From Methylobacterium sp. (GTDB lineage Bacteria > Pseudomonadota > Alphaproteobacteria > Rhizobiales > Beijerinckiaceae): a DNA stretch of 64,000 nucleotides. The position numbers and the translations under genes are program-made. Shown here one piece after another: positions 1 to 9,573 of the stretch; the first letter of the stretch is position 1, and every line of letters begins with the position of its first letter. The notes below the pieces were generated by a model. It did no database searches, had not been told where the DNA came from, and saw nothing but the letters and a program-made list of their open reading frames with translations. The stretch covers positions 1 through 64,000 of the forward strand of contig PERO01000008.1 in NCBI GenBank assembly GCA_002928875.1. Direction: 5' to 3'.

Positions 1-417
<417 letters not shown>

Positions 418-708
418 TGATTGAGATTTGAACTGGCTGATCACAACGTTCATTGACGGAGTGCACTTCTCAAACCCCTTGCGAGGCCTGAGTGCGTGTA
501 CACTCACCTAGAAACGTTGAACCGCCATATCTCTTTTGGTTCATCTCTCGATGAACCCGCAAGAGCTGCGCCGTCCACGTTTCTCTTTCTCGGTTTCAAT
601 TGCCAAACAGCTGGACGACCATTCATCCGGTTTTTGCCGGTCCAAACTCAAACCTGAGTTTTGGAGAACAGTAGTCGGTGCGCCGCGAACCGCGTCGCCG
701 ATGACCGT
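418..708 (-). other. Transcribed leader of the rRNA operon
   Basis: This stretch lies between the rrn promoter and the 16S 5' end and should be the leader that carries antitermination and processing signals. Several short reading frames cross it but none has a ribosome binding site or recognisable product. I could not identify a boxA motif with confidence. Confidence 0.6.
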
Positions 709-738
709 GGTATAGGCCGGGACCCCTTTTTCTGTCAA
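709..738 (-). promoter_or_regulatory. rRNA operon promoter
   Basis: On the minus strand there is a perfect -35 TTGACA (738-733), an 18-base spacer and a -10 TATACC (714-709), about 290 bases upstream of 16S. This is the expected strength and position for an rrn promoter; transcription should start near 702. Confidence 0.8.
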
Positions 739-1440
739 CGACCATTTTCAAAAAATATTCGCCGGCGGCGCTTTCGCGGCCAGCTTTGGGTGTCATCAGA
801 TTGAAATAAAACGCGAAAAAAACTTACGCCCGATTTCGCACCTGCAGCAAAAAACATCAGGCCGCCAGCTTTGCCGGCACCCTGCCCGCGGAAATTGCGG
901 GGAATCGTCCATGTCCGTCGTCGGAATCGGGCGATTCATGGTCTCTCGCGGCGCAAAACCGCGCAGACCTGCCCTTAACGGGCTGTCCCGCCTTTCGGTT
1001 CCACGCGCCATGGAGAGGGGCCGCATGGTCCTGGCGGCGCGACGGCGCAGTGCGGGAGAAGATTCCGGCCGGATACCCGCGCCGCGCGGCACCGGGCTCA
1101 ACCTCGCCTTTTCACCGGCCCGGATTTTCGAGACCGCGCTTCCCGATCCGCTGGCGCGCGCGTCGCGCACGTGAGAGCGCGCGCGGTATTCCGTAATCGA
1201 TCCACAGAAACCGGTCTCCAAATCCGGCGATGTCGCGTGTCGCGTCCCGAGCATCGATGTCTGGCGGTCCTTGCCCCGCCCGCCCCGTCGCGGGGAGGCA
1301 TGCGCCGTCCATCATAGCGGATGCCGAGGGATGCGGGCGTTTCCCGTCTGGCGATTTGAGGACCTTTGCCGTAGATATGCCCGGTTCTTCGCGTCAGACG
1401 GCGGAAGGATTCGTGTCGAACCGGGACATCCGCGCACCGC
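739..1440. other. Intergenic region between rrn promoter and M23 peptidase gene
   Basis: About 700 GC-rich bases without a gene I can support. Overlapping reading frames on both strands lack homology I recognise and lack good ribosome binding sites. The promoter of the downstream peptidase gene must lie here, but I see no clear consensus. Confidence 0.5.
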
Positions 1441-3447
1441 ATGCTGAACCCGATCTATCGCCAGTTGCCCGCCGACCTCGGGCTTGAACCGCCGCTGACG
1501 GCGGATGGAGCCGTGGCGGAGACCATGATGCGCCGGCGCCTTTCGCCGCGCTGGATGGCGGGTTTGATGCTGATTTCGGTCGCCGGCACGGTGCTGATGG
1601 TCTTCTCCATCGTCGCCGCTTTGTCGCCGGTCGAAACGGTGGTGACGTCGCCGCAACTCAGTCGCGCCGGCAACGATGCCGCCAGCAGCAACTCCGTGGT
1701 CATCGCCGCGCGCCGCGCCGACAAGCTGATCCGCCGCGCGAATCTGGTCGCGGCGCGGCAGGATTACAAGGCGCCGGTGCAGGCGCGGGTGGGCAATGCC
1801 GAGGTGACGCGCCTTGCCGGCTTCACGCGGATCGCCACGCCGCTCGCGACCGAATCGCTGGGCTTCACCGATCAGATCCCCGCCTTCAACCTCGCGAAGC
1901 TCGTCTCCATCGCCAGCGAGGATCGCGCGCCCGCCGGCACCGAGAATGAACTCGGCACGGTACCGGAGACGGATATCAACGTGGCGCTGCGCGACATCAG
2001 CACGGTGCGCGGCCGGACCGAGAGCGGCATCCGCCTCGCGGATGACGACGCCCGGACGCAGGTGACCGATCTCCTGGTCGAGCGGCGCAACGAATCGCCG
2101 CGCCTCGGCGCGCAGTCCCAGCTCGCCCGCGTGATGCGGGCGCCGCAGGAATTGTCGGCGGCCTCCGCCTTCGCCGGCTCGGGCAGCGTGGTGGCCGATC
2201 CGTTTTCGAAGCTCGTGGTGCGGATGGTGCCGGAGAATGTCTCGCTTCTGGCGCGGCAGGATGCGGTGCTGAACCCCTATGCGGTGGAGGAGCGGATCTT
2301 CCTGTCGCGCTCGCCGCAAACCGCGATGCAGACGCTGCGCCAGCAGGGCGCGACGCCGAAGCAGATCCAGGAGATCGTCGCCGCGCTGACGCGGAACGGT
2401 CGCACCAGCAATCTCGAGGGCAACCGCATCCTGAAGCTGACCCTGCAGGCGCAGGAGCCGCGCGGCGCGAAGGAGCTGATGCGGGTCGATCTCTTCGCCG
2501 ACGAGGAGATGATCGCCGCAACGGGACGGCGCGACGATGGCAGCTTCTGGCCGCTCGAAACCCGCGAGGCGCCGAGCCGCTCGATCAGCGGCTCGACCAC
2601 GACCTCCGAAGAGGAGGACGAGGAGGCCGAGGTCAATTCGGGCCGTCTCACGCTCTACCACTCGATCCACGAGACCGCGCGCCGCTACGATGTGCCGGCC
2701 AGCGTGATCGAGGACATCATCCGCACCATCTTCTTCGACGTCGACCTGCAGCGCCGCGTCGTGCCGGGCGATTTCCTCGAGATCCTGATCGCCAATGGCG
2801 AGGGCGAGGCGACGCCCCGGCAGGATCTGCTGCTGGTTTCGCTCAATGCACAGAATGCCCGCCGCCGCTATTATTGCTTCAAGCTGCCCAACGAGGATGT
2901 CATCGACTTCTTCGACGAGCAGGGCCGCTCCGTGAAGCAGTTCCTGCTCCGCAAGCCGATCGATGGCGGCGAGTTCCGCTCCGGCTTCGGCATGCGCCGT
3001 CACCCGATCACCGGCGGCTATCGCCTGCATGCGGGCGTGGACTGGGCCGGGCCCGTTGGCCTGCCGATTCGCGCGGCGGGCAACGGGATCGTGCGCCTCG
3101 CGGAATGGGATTCGGGCTATGGAAGGCGCGTCGAGATCGAGCACAATCACGGCTATGTCACGACCTACAATCACATGTCGGCCTTTGCGCCCGGCATCAA
3201 GGAGGGCGCGCGCGTCCGCCAGGGTCAGGTGATCGGCCGGCTTGGCTCGACCGGCCTCTCCACCGGTCCGCATCTCCATTACGAGGTGATGATCAACGAG
3301 CGCTTCGTGGACCCGCTGGCCATCCGCCTGCCGCGCGGCCGCGAACTGGCGGGGCGACAGCTCGAGGAATTCAGGCGTGAGCGCGCCTTCATCGACGACG
3401 TGCTGAAGCGCGCGCCCGGCCAGGCGAGCCTGCTCGCGCAGAACTGA
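1441..3447 (+). CDS. M23 family metallopeptidase, membrane-anchored
   Basis: A 668-residue peptidoglycan endopeptidase-like protein. One transmembrane helix near residues 39-61 follows a short cytoplasmic start, and a long periplasmic region with an acidic Glu/Asp-rich stretch near 385-395 leads to a LytM/M23 domain at about 510-625. The zinc ligands are visible: H530xxxD534 in HAGVDW and H613 in HLHYEV. Family members cleave cross-links in murein or act as EnvC/NlpD-like amidase activators; which applies cannot be told, but all metal ligands are present, so activity is likely. It converges with the hybrid kinase gene, only 12 bases away. No strong ribosome binding site precedes the chosen ATG; Met29 is an alternative start. 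Confidence 0.88.
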   Translation: MLNPIYRQLPADLGLEPPLTADGAVAETMMRRRLSPRWMAGLMLISVAGTVLMVFSIVAALSPVETVVTSPQLSRAGNDAASSNSVVIAARRADKLIRRANLVAARQDYKAPVQARVGNAEVTRLAGFTRIATPLATESLGFTDQIPAFNLAKLVSIASEDRAPAGTENELGTVPETDINVALRDISTVRGRTESGIRLADDDARTQVTDLLVERRNESPRLGAQSQLARVMRAPQELSAASAFAGSGSVVADPFSKLVVRMVPENVSLLARQDAVLNPYAVEERIFLSRSPQTAMQTLRQQGATPKQIQEIVAALTRNGRTSNLEGNRILKLTLQAQEPRGAKELMRVDLFADEEMIAATGRRDDGSFWPLETREAPSRSISGSTTTSEEEDEEAEVNSGRLTLYHSIHETARRYDVPASVIEDIIRTIFFDVDLQRRVVPGDFLEILIANGEGEATPRQDLLLVSLNAQNARRRYYCFKLPNEDVIDFFDEQGRSVKQFLLRKPIDGGEFRSGFGMRRHPITGGYRLHAGVDWAGPVGLPIRAAGNGIVRLAEWDSGYGRRVEIEHNHGYVTTYNHMSAFAPGIKEGARVRQGQVIGRLGSTGLSTGPHLHYEVMINERFVDPLAIRLPRGRELAGRQLEEFRRERAFIDDVLKRAPGQASLLAQN

Positions 3448-3459
3448 CAGCTCGCCGAT

Positions 3460-4509
3460 TCAGGCCGCCTGTCGCGCCCGCGGCGCCAGACCCAGCTGAC
3501 GCAAGACCGCCACGACCGCCGGCACCGTCAGCGGTTTCTGGATCGCCGCGTCGATCGCGGCGGCGGGACCCAGCGTCTCTTCCGGATCATCGGCGCTGAC
3601 GACCACGAGGGCGGGCCGAGCAGCCTGACCCTGCAGGCCCTCGATGAGCGTTCGGCCGCCGCCGCCGGGCATGTTGAGATCGGTGAAGATCGCCGCGAAC
3701 GGCGTTTCGCGCACGCGGTGCAGCGCTTCGTCGGGGCTGGCGGCTTCGTCGCAGGCAAATCCGAGCGCCGCGAGGATCGTCCGCAGGACCAGCCGCGAGG
3801 CGGGATGATCGTCGACGATCAGCAGCCGGTTTTCGACGCTCGCATCGGGCGAGACCGGCCAATCGAACGAGAAGCAGGTGCCCTGCCCTGTCGCTTGGGG
3901 TTCGGCGCGCAGCGTTCCGCCACCGCGTGCGACGAGACGGGCCGCAATCCCCAGGCCGAGACCGTTGCGGCGTTCGCGCGCCCCGGCCAGCAGGCTTTCG
4001 GCGCGGGCGGGATCGAGCCCCGGACCCGTATCGCTGAGGCGGAAGCCGATCCGCCGGTCCGGCCCGGCCGTCACGTCGAGGGTGACCTCGCCGGCTTCGG
4101 TCATCCGGATCGCGTTGTCGATCAGGTTTTCCAGCACCTGCCTGAGCGCCAGGGCATCAATCTCCGCGCCGCGATCGAGCGCCGGATCGAGCCAGAGCAC
4201 GAAGGCCAGCCCCTTCTTCGCCGCGCGGGCCGAGGCGCTGGCCGCGATCGCCTCGATCAGGGCTCCGAGGCGGATCGGCTCGCGGGAATCCGGCACGGCA
4301 TCGCCGGCATGGGGCGGCAGCACATGCGCGAGAATTGCCCTGAGATGCTGCGCGCTGGCTTCGAGCGCCTCGACCAGCCGGGCCTGCTCGGGCGTCAGCG
4401 GGGTATGGGCCAGGAGGTCGAGCATCGCCTCGAAGCCGCCGAGCGGGCTTCGAAGCTCATGCGCGATTTCGCGGATGGCCTGGGGCGAGAGGGCGGGCGC
4501 ATTCGGCAT
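3460..4509 (-). CDS. Hybrid histidine kinase-response regulator without sensor domain
   Basis: 349 residues. The phosphoacceptor motif EIAHELRSPLG (H17) lies at the very N-terminus, followed by dimerisation helices, an HATPase_c domain (N box near NLIDNAIR, G boxes SDTGPGLD and NGLGLGI) and a receiver domain with phospho-acceptor D277 (TDLNMP) and the conserved Lys in IQKPLT. There is no input, PAS or membrane segment, so the protein is cytoplasmic and must receive its signal from a partner. No output-domain regulator is adjacent. I chose the ATG at 4509 because GGAA precedes it by a normal distance; a further ATG at 4527 has no ribosome binding site. Divergent from the AEC permease gene. Confidence 0.85.
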   Translation of the reverse strand: MPNAPALSPQAIREIAHELRSPLGGFEAMLDLLAHTPLTPEQARLVEALEASAQHLRAILAHVLPPHAGDAVPDSREPIRLGALIEAIAASASARAAKKGLAFVLWLDPALDRGAEIDALALRQVLENLIDNAIRMTEAGEVTLDVTAGPDRRIGFRLSDTGPGLDPARAESLLAGARERRNGLGLGIAARLVARGGGTLRAEPQATGQGTCFSFDWPVSPDASVENRLLIVDDHPASRLVLRTILAALGFACDEAASPDEALHRVRETPFAAIFTDLNMPGGGGRTLIEGLQGQAARPALVVVSADDPEETLGPAAAIDAAIQKPLTVPAVVAVLRQLGLAPRARQAA

Positions 4510-4627
4510 CGGAGTTCCGCGAAGCATTTCGGGGGTGCGGACGGGACCGCGCTCTTTCCTTTATCGCGCGCTGCCGTAAACAGGCCTTGAACGCCGGGCG
4601 CGATCCGGTCCCCCCCTCGTCCACCCG

Positions 4628-5560
4628 GTGCCGCCCGTGCTTGCCACCGCCTTCGCCGTCGTCGCCCCCATCTTCGCATTGATCGCGATCGGCTATGTCA
4701 CCGTCCGCACCGGGCTGATCGGGCAGAGCGCCAGCGAAGGCCTCTCGGCCTTCGTCTTCGTGCTGGCGATTCCCGCGCTGCTGTTCCGGACGGTCGCGAC
4801 TGCCGACCTGCCGAACCTCAATCCCGCGCCCTATTGGCTCGCCTATTTCATTCCGCTGGCACTTGTCTGGCTGGCGGCGAGCCTCTTCGCACGGATGGCC
4901 GGGCGCGACCGCACCGAACGCGCGGTGATCGGCTTCACGGCGGCGCAATCGAACACCGTGCTGATCGGCATTCCGCTGATTCTCGGCGTGTTCGGCGAGG
5001 CCGGCCGCGTGCCGATCGTGCTGCTGCTGGCGGTGCACCTGCCGGTGACGATGACCATCGTCACCGTGCTGATCGAACGCGGCGGCGGCGCGCAGGCGAC
5101 GCTGAAGCTCATTCGCTCGCTCGTGACGCATCCCATCCTGATCGGCATCTTCGCCGGGATCGCGTGGCGGATGACCGGCCAGCGCCTGCCGGAGATCCCG
5201 CTCTCCATCGTCACGTTTCTCAGCCAGGCCGCCGCGCCCTGCGCGCTGGTTGCGACCGGCATGGGCCTCGTGCGCGTGAGTTTCACCGGCTCGCGCCTGC
5301 TGATCATGGCGGTGGCGGCCCTGAAGCTCGTGGTGCATCCGGTGCTGGTCTTCATCCTCGCCAAGCATGTCTTCGCTCTGCCGCCGGTCTGGGTCGGCGC
5401 GGCGACGATGTTCGCGGCCTGCCCCACTGGCATCAACGCCTTCCTCGTGGCCGAGCGCTATCGCAAGGCCGAGGCGATCGCTTCGGGCACCATCGCCTTC
5501 ACGACGCTTCTCGCCGTGGTGACGACGACGGTCGCGGTGATTCTGGTCGCCCTGCGCTAG
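4628..5560 (+). CDS. AEC family permease (auxin efflux carrier/malonate-type transporter)
   Basis: 310 residues with about ten hydrophobic helices in two five-helix halves, the PF03547 AEC family arrangement. Bacterial members are malonate or other organic-acid permeases, or of unknown substrate. The start is GTG. The stop codon overlaps the stop codon of the convergent gluQ gene by two bases. No substrate can be inferred from the neighbours. Confidence 0.85.
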   Translation: MPPVLATAFAVVAPIFALIAIGYVTVRTGLIGQSASEGLSAFVFVLAIPALLFRTVATADLPNLNPAPYWLAYFIPLALVWLAASLFARMAGRDRTERAVIGFTAAQSNTVLIGIPLILGVFGEAGRVPIVLLLAVHLPVTMTIVTVLIERGGGAQATLKLIRSLVTHPILIGIFAGIAWRMTGQRLPEIPLSIVTFLSQAAAPCALVATGMGLVRVSFTGSRLLIMAVAALKLVVHPVLVFILAKHVFALPPVWVGAATMFAACPTGINAFLVAERYRKAEAIASGTIAFTTLLAVVTTTVAVILVALR

Positions 5561-6405
5561 GCGAAGCCCAGCCGGCGGCGGATCTCCATGGCCGTCATGC
5601 CCTCCGCCCGCAACTGGCGCAGGGGCGTCGAGAGGGCGGATTTCGAGAGTTTCCGCCCCTCCTCGTCCAGGATCAGCGCATGATGGTGATAGACCGGCGC
5701 GGGCAGGCCGAGAATGGCCTGCAACAGCCGGTGGATGGCCGTCGCGGCATGGAGGTCGCGCCCACGCACGACCTGCGTCACGCCCTGAAGCGCGTCATCG
5801 AGCACGACGGCGAGGTGATAGCTCGCCGGGATGTCCTTCCGGATCAGCACGACATCGCCCCAGATTGCGGGGTCGGCGGGGATGTCGCGCAAGGCCCCCT
5901 CCCCGGTCTCCTGCCAGCGGAGCGGATGCGCAAGCCTCGCGATCGCCGCACGCGAATCAAGCCGCAGCGCATGCGCCTCGCCCGCCCGGATGCGCGCCGC
6001 GGCGACCTCCGGCGACAGCGGGCGGCAGGTGCCGGGATAGAGAATCGCGCCATCGGGATCGTGTGGCGGCGTATCCCCCGCCGCCTGCCGGATATCGCCG
6101 CGCGTGCAGAAGCAGGGAAAGGCGAGGCCGTACGCCACGAGATCATCCGCCGCCGCCCGGTAGCGCGCGAATTGCGTCGACTGGCGCAGGACGGGCTCCT
6201 CCCAGGCGAGCCCCAGCCAGGCGAGATCCTCGAGACAATCCGCCACGAGTTTGTCCGTGCAGCGGATCGTGTCGATATCCTCGATGCGCAGCAGGAATCG
6301 CCCGCCCGTCTCCTCGGCCATGCGCGCATTGAGCAGCGCCGAGAAGGCATGGCCGAGATGCAGATGGCCGTTGGGGCTGGGGGCGAAACGGAAAACGGGT
6401 TGCAT
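5557..6405 (-). CDS. gluQ: Glutamyl-Q tRNA(Asp) synthetase
   Basis: 282 residues, a truncated GluRS-like enzyme lacking the anticodon-binding domain. It attaches glutamate to the queuosine at position 34 of tRNA(Asp). Visible are the HIGH-type motif HLGH after RFAPSPNG, the GluQ zinc site (CFC near residue 97, then YPGTC), and the KMSKS-type motif KLSKS near the C-terminus. The length is normal for GluQ. An in-frame ATG nine bases upstream (6414) has a GGAG at a plausible distance and could be the true start. Long reading-frame extension further upstream is not coding. Confidence 0.92.
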   Translation of the reverse strand: MQPVFRFAPSPNGHLHLGHAFSALLNARMAEETGGRFLLRIEDIDTIRCTDKLVADCLEDLAWLGLAWEEPVLRQSTQFARYRAAADDLVAYGLAFPCFCTRGDIRQAAGDTPPHDPDGAILYPGTCRPLSPEVAAARIRAGEAHALRLDSRAAIARLAHPLRWQETGEGALRDIPADPAIWGDVVLIRKDIPASYHLAVVLDDALQGVTQVVRGRDLHAATAIHRLLQAILGLPAPVYHHHALILDEEGRKLSKSALSTPLRQLRAEGMTAMEIRRRLGFA

Positions 6406-6546
6406 GCCGATCATTCCATGCTTTTCTCCGTATCGGACTTGCCGAACCGTTTCGGCGAGCCGCATCGAGAGCCGCCCTTTCCACCCCTCGCCATGCGCCG
6501 GATCGCCGGCGCGATGCCGTGACGCCAGCCAGACCATGAGCCGAGC

Positions 6547-7191
6547 ATGAGCATACTGTCCTCCGAAGCCGATGTCGCCCGGGGCGTCGAGGCGCTGCGC
6601 GGGATGTGCCCGCATATGGCGATGATTGCCGAGACCTGCGGCGTGCCCGCACTGCGCTGGCGCGAGCCGGGTTTCGGCGGGCTGGTTTCCACCATCACCG
6701 CGCAGCAGGTCTCGACCTCCGCCGCCAACGCGATTCGCGGGAAACTGCGCGCGGTGGTCGACCCCATCACGCCCGAGGGGCTGATGGCGATGAGCGACGA
6801 GGCCCTGCGCGCCTGCGGCTATTCCGCCGGCAAGGTGAAGACCTTGCGCGCCATTGCCAGCGCGATTCTCGCCGGCGACCTGCCGATCGAGCGGCTGGGC
6901 GACATGCCGGTGGAGGAGGCGCATGCGAGCCTTGTGAAGGTGCATGGAATCGGCCCGTGGACGGCGGAAGTCTGGCTGATGTTTTGCGTCGGCACGCAGG
7001 ATGTGTTCGCGCCCGGCGATCTCGCCCTGCAGGAGGGCGCGAAGCTCGCCATGGGCCTCGAGACACGGCCCACCGCGAAGGAAATCGCCATCATCGCCGA
7101 GCGCTGGCGCCCGTGGCGCGCGGTGGCGGCGCGCATGCTCTGGGCCTATTACGGCCATGTGAAGAAGCGCGCGGGCGTGGTGACGAACTGA
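6547..7191 (+). CDS. DNA-3-methyladenine glycosylase, AlkA type
   Basis: 214 residues, a helix-hairpin-helix GPD base-excision glycosylase. The hairpin motif VHGIGPWTAE sits near residues 133-142 and the catalytic Asp is D158 in APGDLAL. It has the catalytic core only, without the N-terminal TBP-like domain of E. coli AlkA, as is common in alphaproteobacteria. It removes alkylated purines from DNA. Divergent from gluQ and followed by a noncoding stretch and an AT-rich insertion. Confidence 0.9.
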   Translation: MSILSSEADVARGVEALRGMCPHMAMIAETCGVPALRWREPGFGGLVSTITAQQVSTSAANAIRGKLRAVVDPITPEGLMAMSDEALRACGYSAGKVKTLRAIASAILAGDLPIERLGDMPVEEAHASLVKVHGIGPWTAEVWLMFCVGTQDVFAPGDLALQEGAKLAMGLETRPTAKEIAIIAERWRPWRAVAARMLWAYYGHVKKRAGVVTN

Positions 7192-7670
7192 GGCCGGGCA
7201 AGCGGAAACCGCCGGCCGCCGGAAAACGGCACGGTTTCGGGGAAATCGCGGGGGCACCGCCTCGGCGAACCGGGGCGCTGAGCAAAAGGAGGTTCCGGTT
7301 TTCCCGGAGCCCCAACGCGGAAACCCCCGCGATTCCGGTTCCCTGGACGCGTGGACCTCTCCGATTATCGCCGTCCAGATGGCGGACCGCTGGCGCGGTT
7401 CGAAAAGGGCGCGCGGGCCTCTCCATCGCCGGCACCGTGAGCGGATGCCAGAAGTGGCGCGGGGTTTCCCTCCGCGAGCCCGGAACCGACCCCGCCGCCT
7501 GCCCGCTCCGCTCATGAGACGGCCGGCCCGACCCGGCGGGGTGACGTGGATTATGGGGGTGTTGGAGGGGGTGGGGATAAGTAGGAGTGATAAGTTAAAG
7601 GCCGTTGTCGAAGTTCGCTTCGCAAGCTTAATCTGTCGACGTACCTCTTCCCTGCAACTTGCGTCTGAAA
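7192..7670. other. Intergenic region between glycosylase gene and OLD-family gene
   Basis: About 480 bases. The first 350 are GC-rich with no supported gene. Around 7560-7670 the composition changes sharply toward AT, marking the left edge of the inserted OLD-family gene. I see no clear terminal repeats. Confidence 0.5.
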
Positions 7671-9434
7671 ATGTCCACTAACACAAAATACCAAACAAAG
7701 ATTTTTCTCAACGGTCTTGGACTATCAAATTATCGAGGCATCGGCAAAGAGCATCAAAGAATAGGACCATTTAGCTCTGTGAATTTCTTTATCGGAGCAA
7801 ACAACTCTGGAAAGTCAACGATTCTCAATTTTATCAGCAACCATTTACCCCTTCCAGTTCAAGGGGCAACACCAAAAAAGCAAATTGAGCAAAATGAACG
7901 ACACAATTTTAATGGAAACATCTCTCTGACAATTGGGATCAATTGCGATACTTTTAAAAAGAACATTACAAGCCGCGATCAAAATAGGACCGTAAATTTA
8001 GAATTAATACAAAAGATTGTCGACTATATAGAAATTGATGGAATGGTTTGGCTAAAATATGACGAACCATTTAATAGCCCTCCAAAATTTCACTTCAATG
8101 ATATTCAAAATTTAAGACATATTCTTGAACAAAATCAATGGAATAGCATATGGCAGAACCTAACGGCCCAAACGGGCGGAGGTCCTGATCTTTGGATTGA
8201 ACAGACGATGTCGCGAATGTTACAGTGTCAAAATTACAAGTTACCACATACACAAATAATTCCAGCGAAGAGACAAATTAGCGATCGAGGTTTAGACTTT
8301 AAAGATTACAGTGGCAATGGTCTAATTGACCGCCTTGCAGAGCTTCAAAGTCCAGACCATTTAAAAATTGAGGACAAATTATTATTTAATAATATTAACT
8401 TATTTTTACAATCAATTACTAGCGAGTCGGACGCCAAATTAGAAATCCCACACCATAGACAATTTGTACTTGTCCAGATGAACAACCGTGTGCTGCCGCT
8501 AAAATCACTAGGAACCGGTGTTCATGAAGTTATAATGATAGCCGCATTCTGCACATTAAGCAAATCTGAGATTGTTTGCATCGAAGAGCCCGAATTGCAT
8601 CTCCATCCATTATTTCAACGGAAATTGATAAGGTATCTCATGGAAAACACAACGAATCAATATTTTATCGCTACACACTCGCCAACATTTATTGACACGC
8701 CAGACACTAATATTTTTCACGTTCAGTTGCGGCAAAACCTGACAGAAGTAAAACTTTCAAAAGCAAAAAATGACCGTTTTAATATTTGTCTTGATTTAGG
8801 CCACAAGGCATCTGATCTGCTTCAAACGAATTGTGTTATTTGGGTCGAGGGCCCTTCGGACAGGATTTACATCAACCACTGGATTAAATCTTTAGAACCG
8901 CGCCTCATTGAAGGTACGCATTACTCAATCATGTTCTACGGTGGGCGTCTTCTCAGCCATCTTTCGGCCACTGATGATGAAGTTACCGACTTTATCGAAT
9001 TAAGGTCACTTAATCGTCATGTCGCCATCGTTATGGATAGCGACAAGAAAAACAGTCGCGACAGAATTAACGATACTAAACAAAGAATTGAAGCCGAAAT
9101 AAAAAAGTATGGCGGTGTCGTTTGGATAACTCAAGGTCGAGAGATTGAAAATTACCTTAATTTTGAAAAATTGCATCATATTATTAGGAAAATTTACTCA
9201 GATTCGTACGTTGGTTCTGAGAACATTGACCGTTATGGACATGCGTTATTTTTCAAACGTAAGCCGTTAAGGGGAAAGAAGGGTACAGCTTCAGGGTCAC
9301 CATTCACAGAGACCTCAGTGGATAAAGTGAAGGTAGCTAAGGAAGTTTGCGCGGAACCGCCCGATTGGTCTGTTCTGGATCTAAGGGCTCGCGTAACGGA
9401 ATTGGTGACGCTGATCCGTCAAGCAAACAAATGA
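7671..9434 (+). CDS. OLD-family ATP-dependent nuclease (AAA ATPase + TOPRIM)
   Basis: 587 residues. The N-terminal ABC-type ATPase has Walker A GANNSGKST (42-50), Walker B CIEEPELHLHP (catalytic E305/E306) and a distal ATHSPTFID motif. The C-terminal TOPRIM begins at about residue 390 (VIWVEGPSDR), with a DSDKK motif further on. This is the layout of class 1 OLD nucleases and of GajA. No UvrD-like GajB partner follows, so it is a stand-alone OLD. Such proteins are known or suspected phage-defence nucleases. The gene is markedly AT-rich compared with its neighbours and sits between two housekeeping genes, indicating transfer. ATG 7671 is preferred over an upstream TTG at 7659. Confidence 0.9.
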   Translation: MSTNTKYQTKIFLNGLGLSNYRGIGKEHQRIGPFSSVNFFIGANNSGKSTILNFISNHLPLPVQGATPKKQIEQNERHNFNGNISLTIGINCDTFKKNITSRDQNRTVNLELIQKIVDYIEIDGMVWLKYDEPFNSPPKFHFNDIQNLRHILEQNQWNSIWQNLTAQTGGGPDLWIEQTMSRMLQCQNYKLPHTQIIPAKRQISDRGLDFKDYSGNGLIDRLAELQSPDHLKIEDKLLFNNINLFLQSITSESDAKLEIPHHRQFVLVQMNNRVLPLKSLGTGVHEVIMIAAFCTLSKSEIVCIEEPELHLHPLFQRKLIRYLMENTTNQYFIATHSPTFIDTPDTNIFHVQLRQNLTEVKLSKAKNDRFNICLDLGHKASDLLQTNCVIWVEGPSDRIYINHWIKSLEPRLIEGTHYSIMFYGGRLLSHLSATDDEVTDFIELRSLNRHVAIVMDSDKKNSRDRINDTKQRIEAEIKKYGGVVWITQGREIENYLNFEKLHHIIRKIYSDSYVGSENIDRYGHALFFKRKPLRGKKGTASGSPFTETSVDKVKVAKEVCAEPPDWSVLDLRARVTELVTLIRQANK

Positions 9435-9513
9435 CTTCACCCCCAAGCCAGTCAAAAACCCGTTCCCCCCTCGCCCCTTCCCCGCTATAGCGCTCCCGAC
9501 GAATTGATCGTTT

Positions 9514-9561
9514 GAGCATCATCGTCTCGCGAAGCCGGTTTCCTTGTCGCGGATGATGCTC
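9514..9561 (+). promoter_or_regulatory. Inverted repeat in the purL leader
   Basis: GAGCATCATC (9514-9523) and GATGATGCTC (9552-9561) form a perfect 10-base inverted repeat with a 28-base loop, ending just before the GAGG ribosome binding site of purL (9564-9567). It could be an RNA hairpin controlling purL translation, or part of a split operator. Confidence 0.4.
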
Positions 9562-9573
9562 CCGAGGTGGCGC

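Noticed and set aside
541-738. 65-residue frame next to the 16S gene
   Set aside because: It covers the rrn promoter and leader; its start codon region is the -35 element itself.
1312-3279. 655-residue open frame on the minus strand
   Set aside because: It is antisense to the M23 peptidase gene, is rich in His/Arg/Ala as expected for a shadow frame in GC-rich DNA, and has no recognisable domain.
7671-9434. Gabija system
   Set aside because: The protein resembles GajA, but the next gene is purL; no UvrD-like GajB is present.
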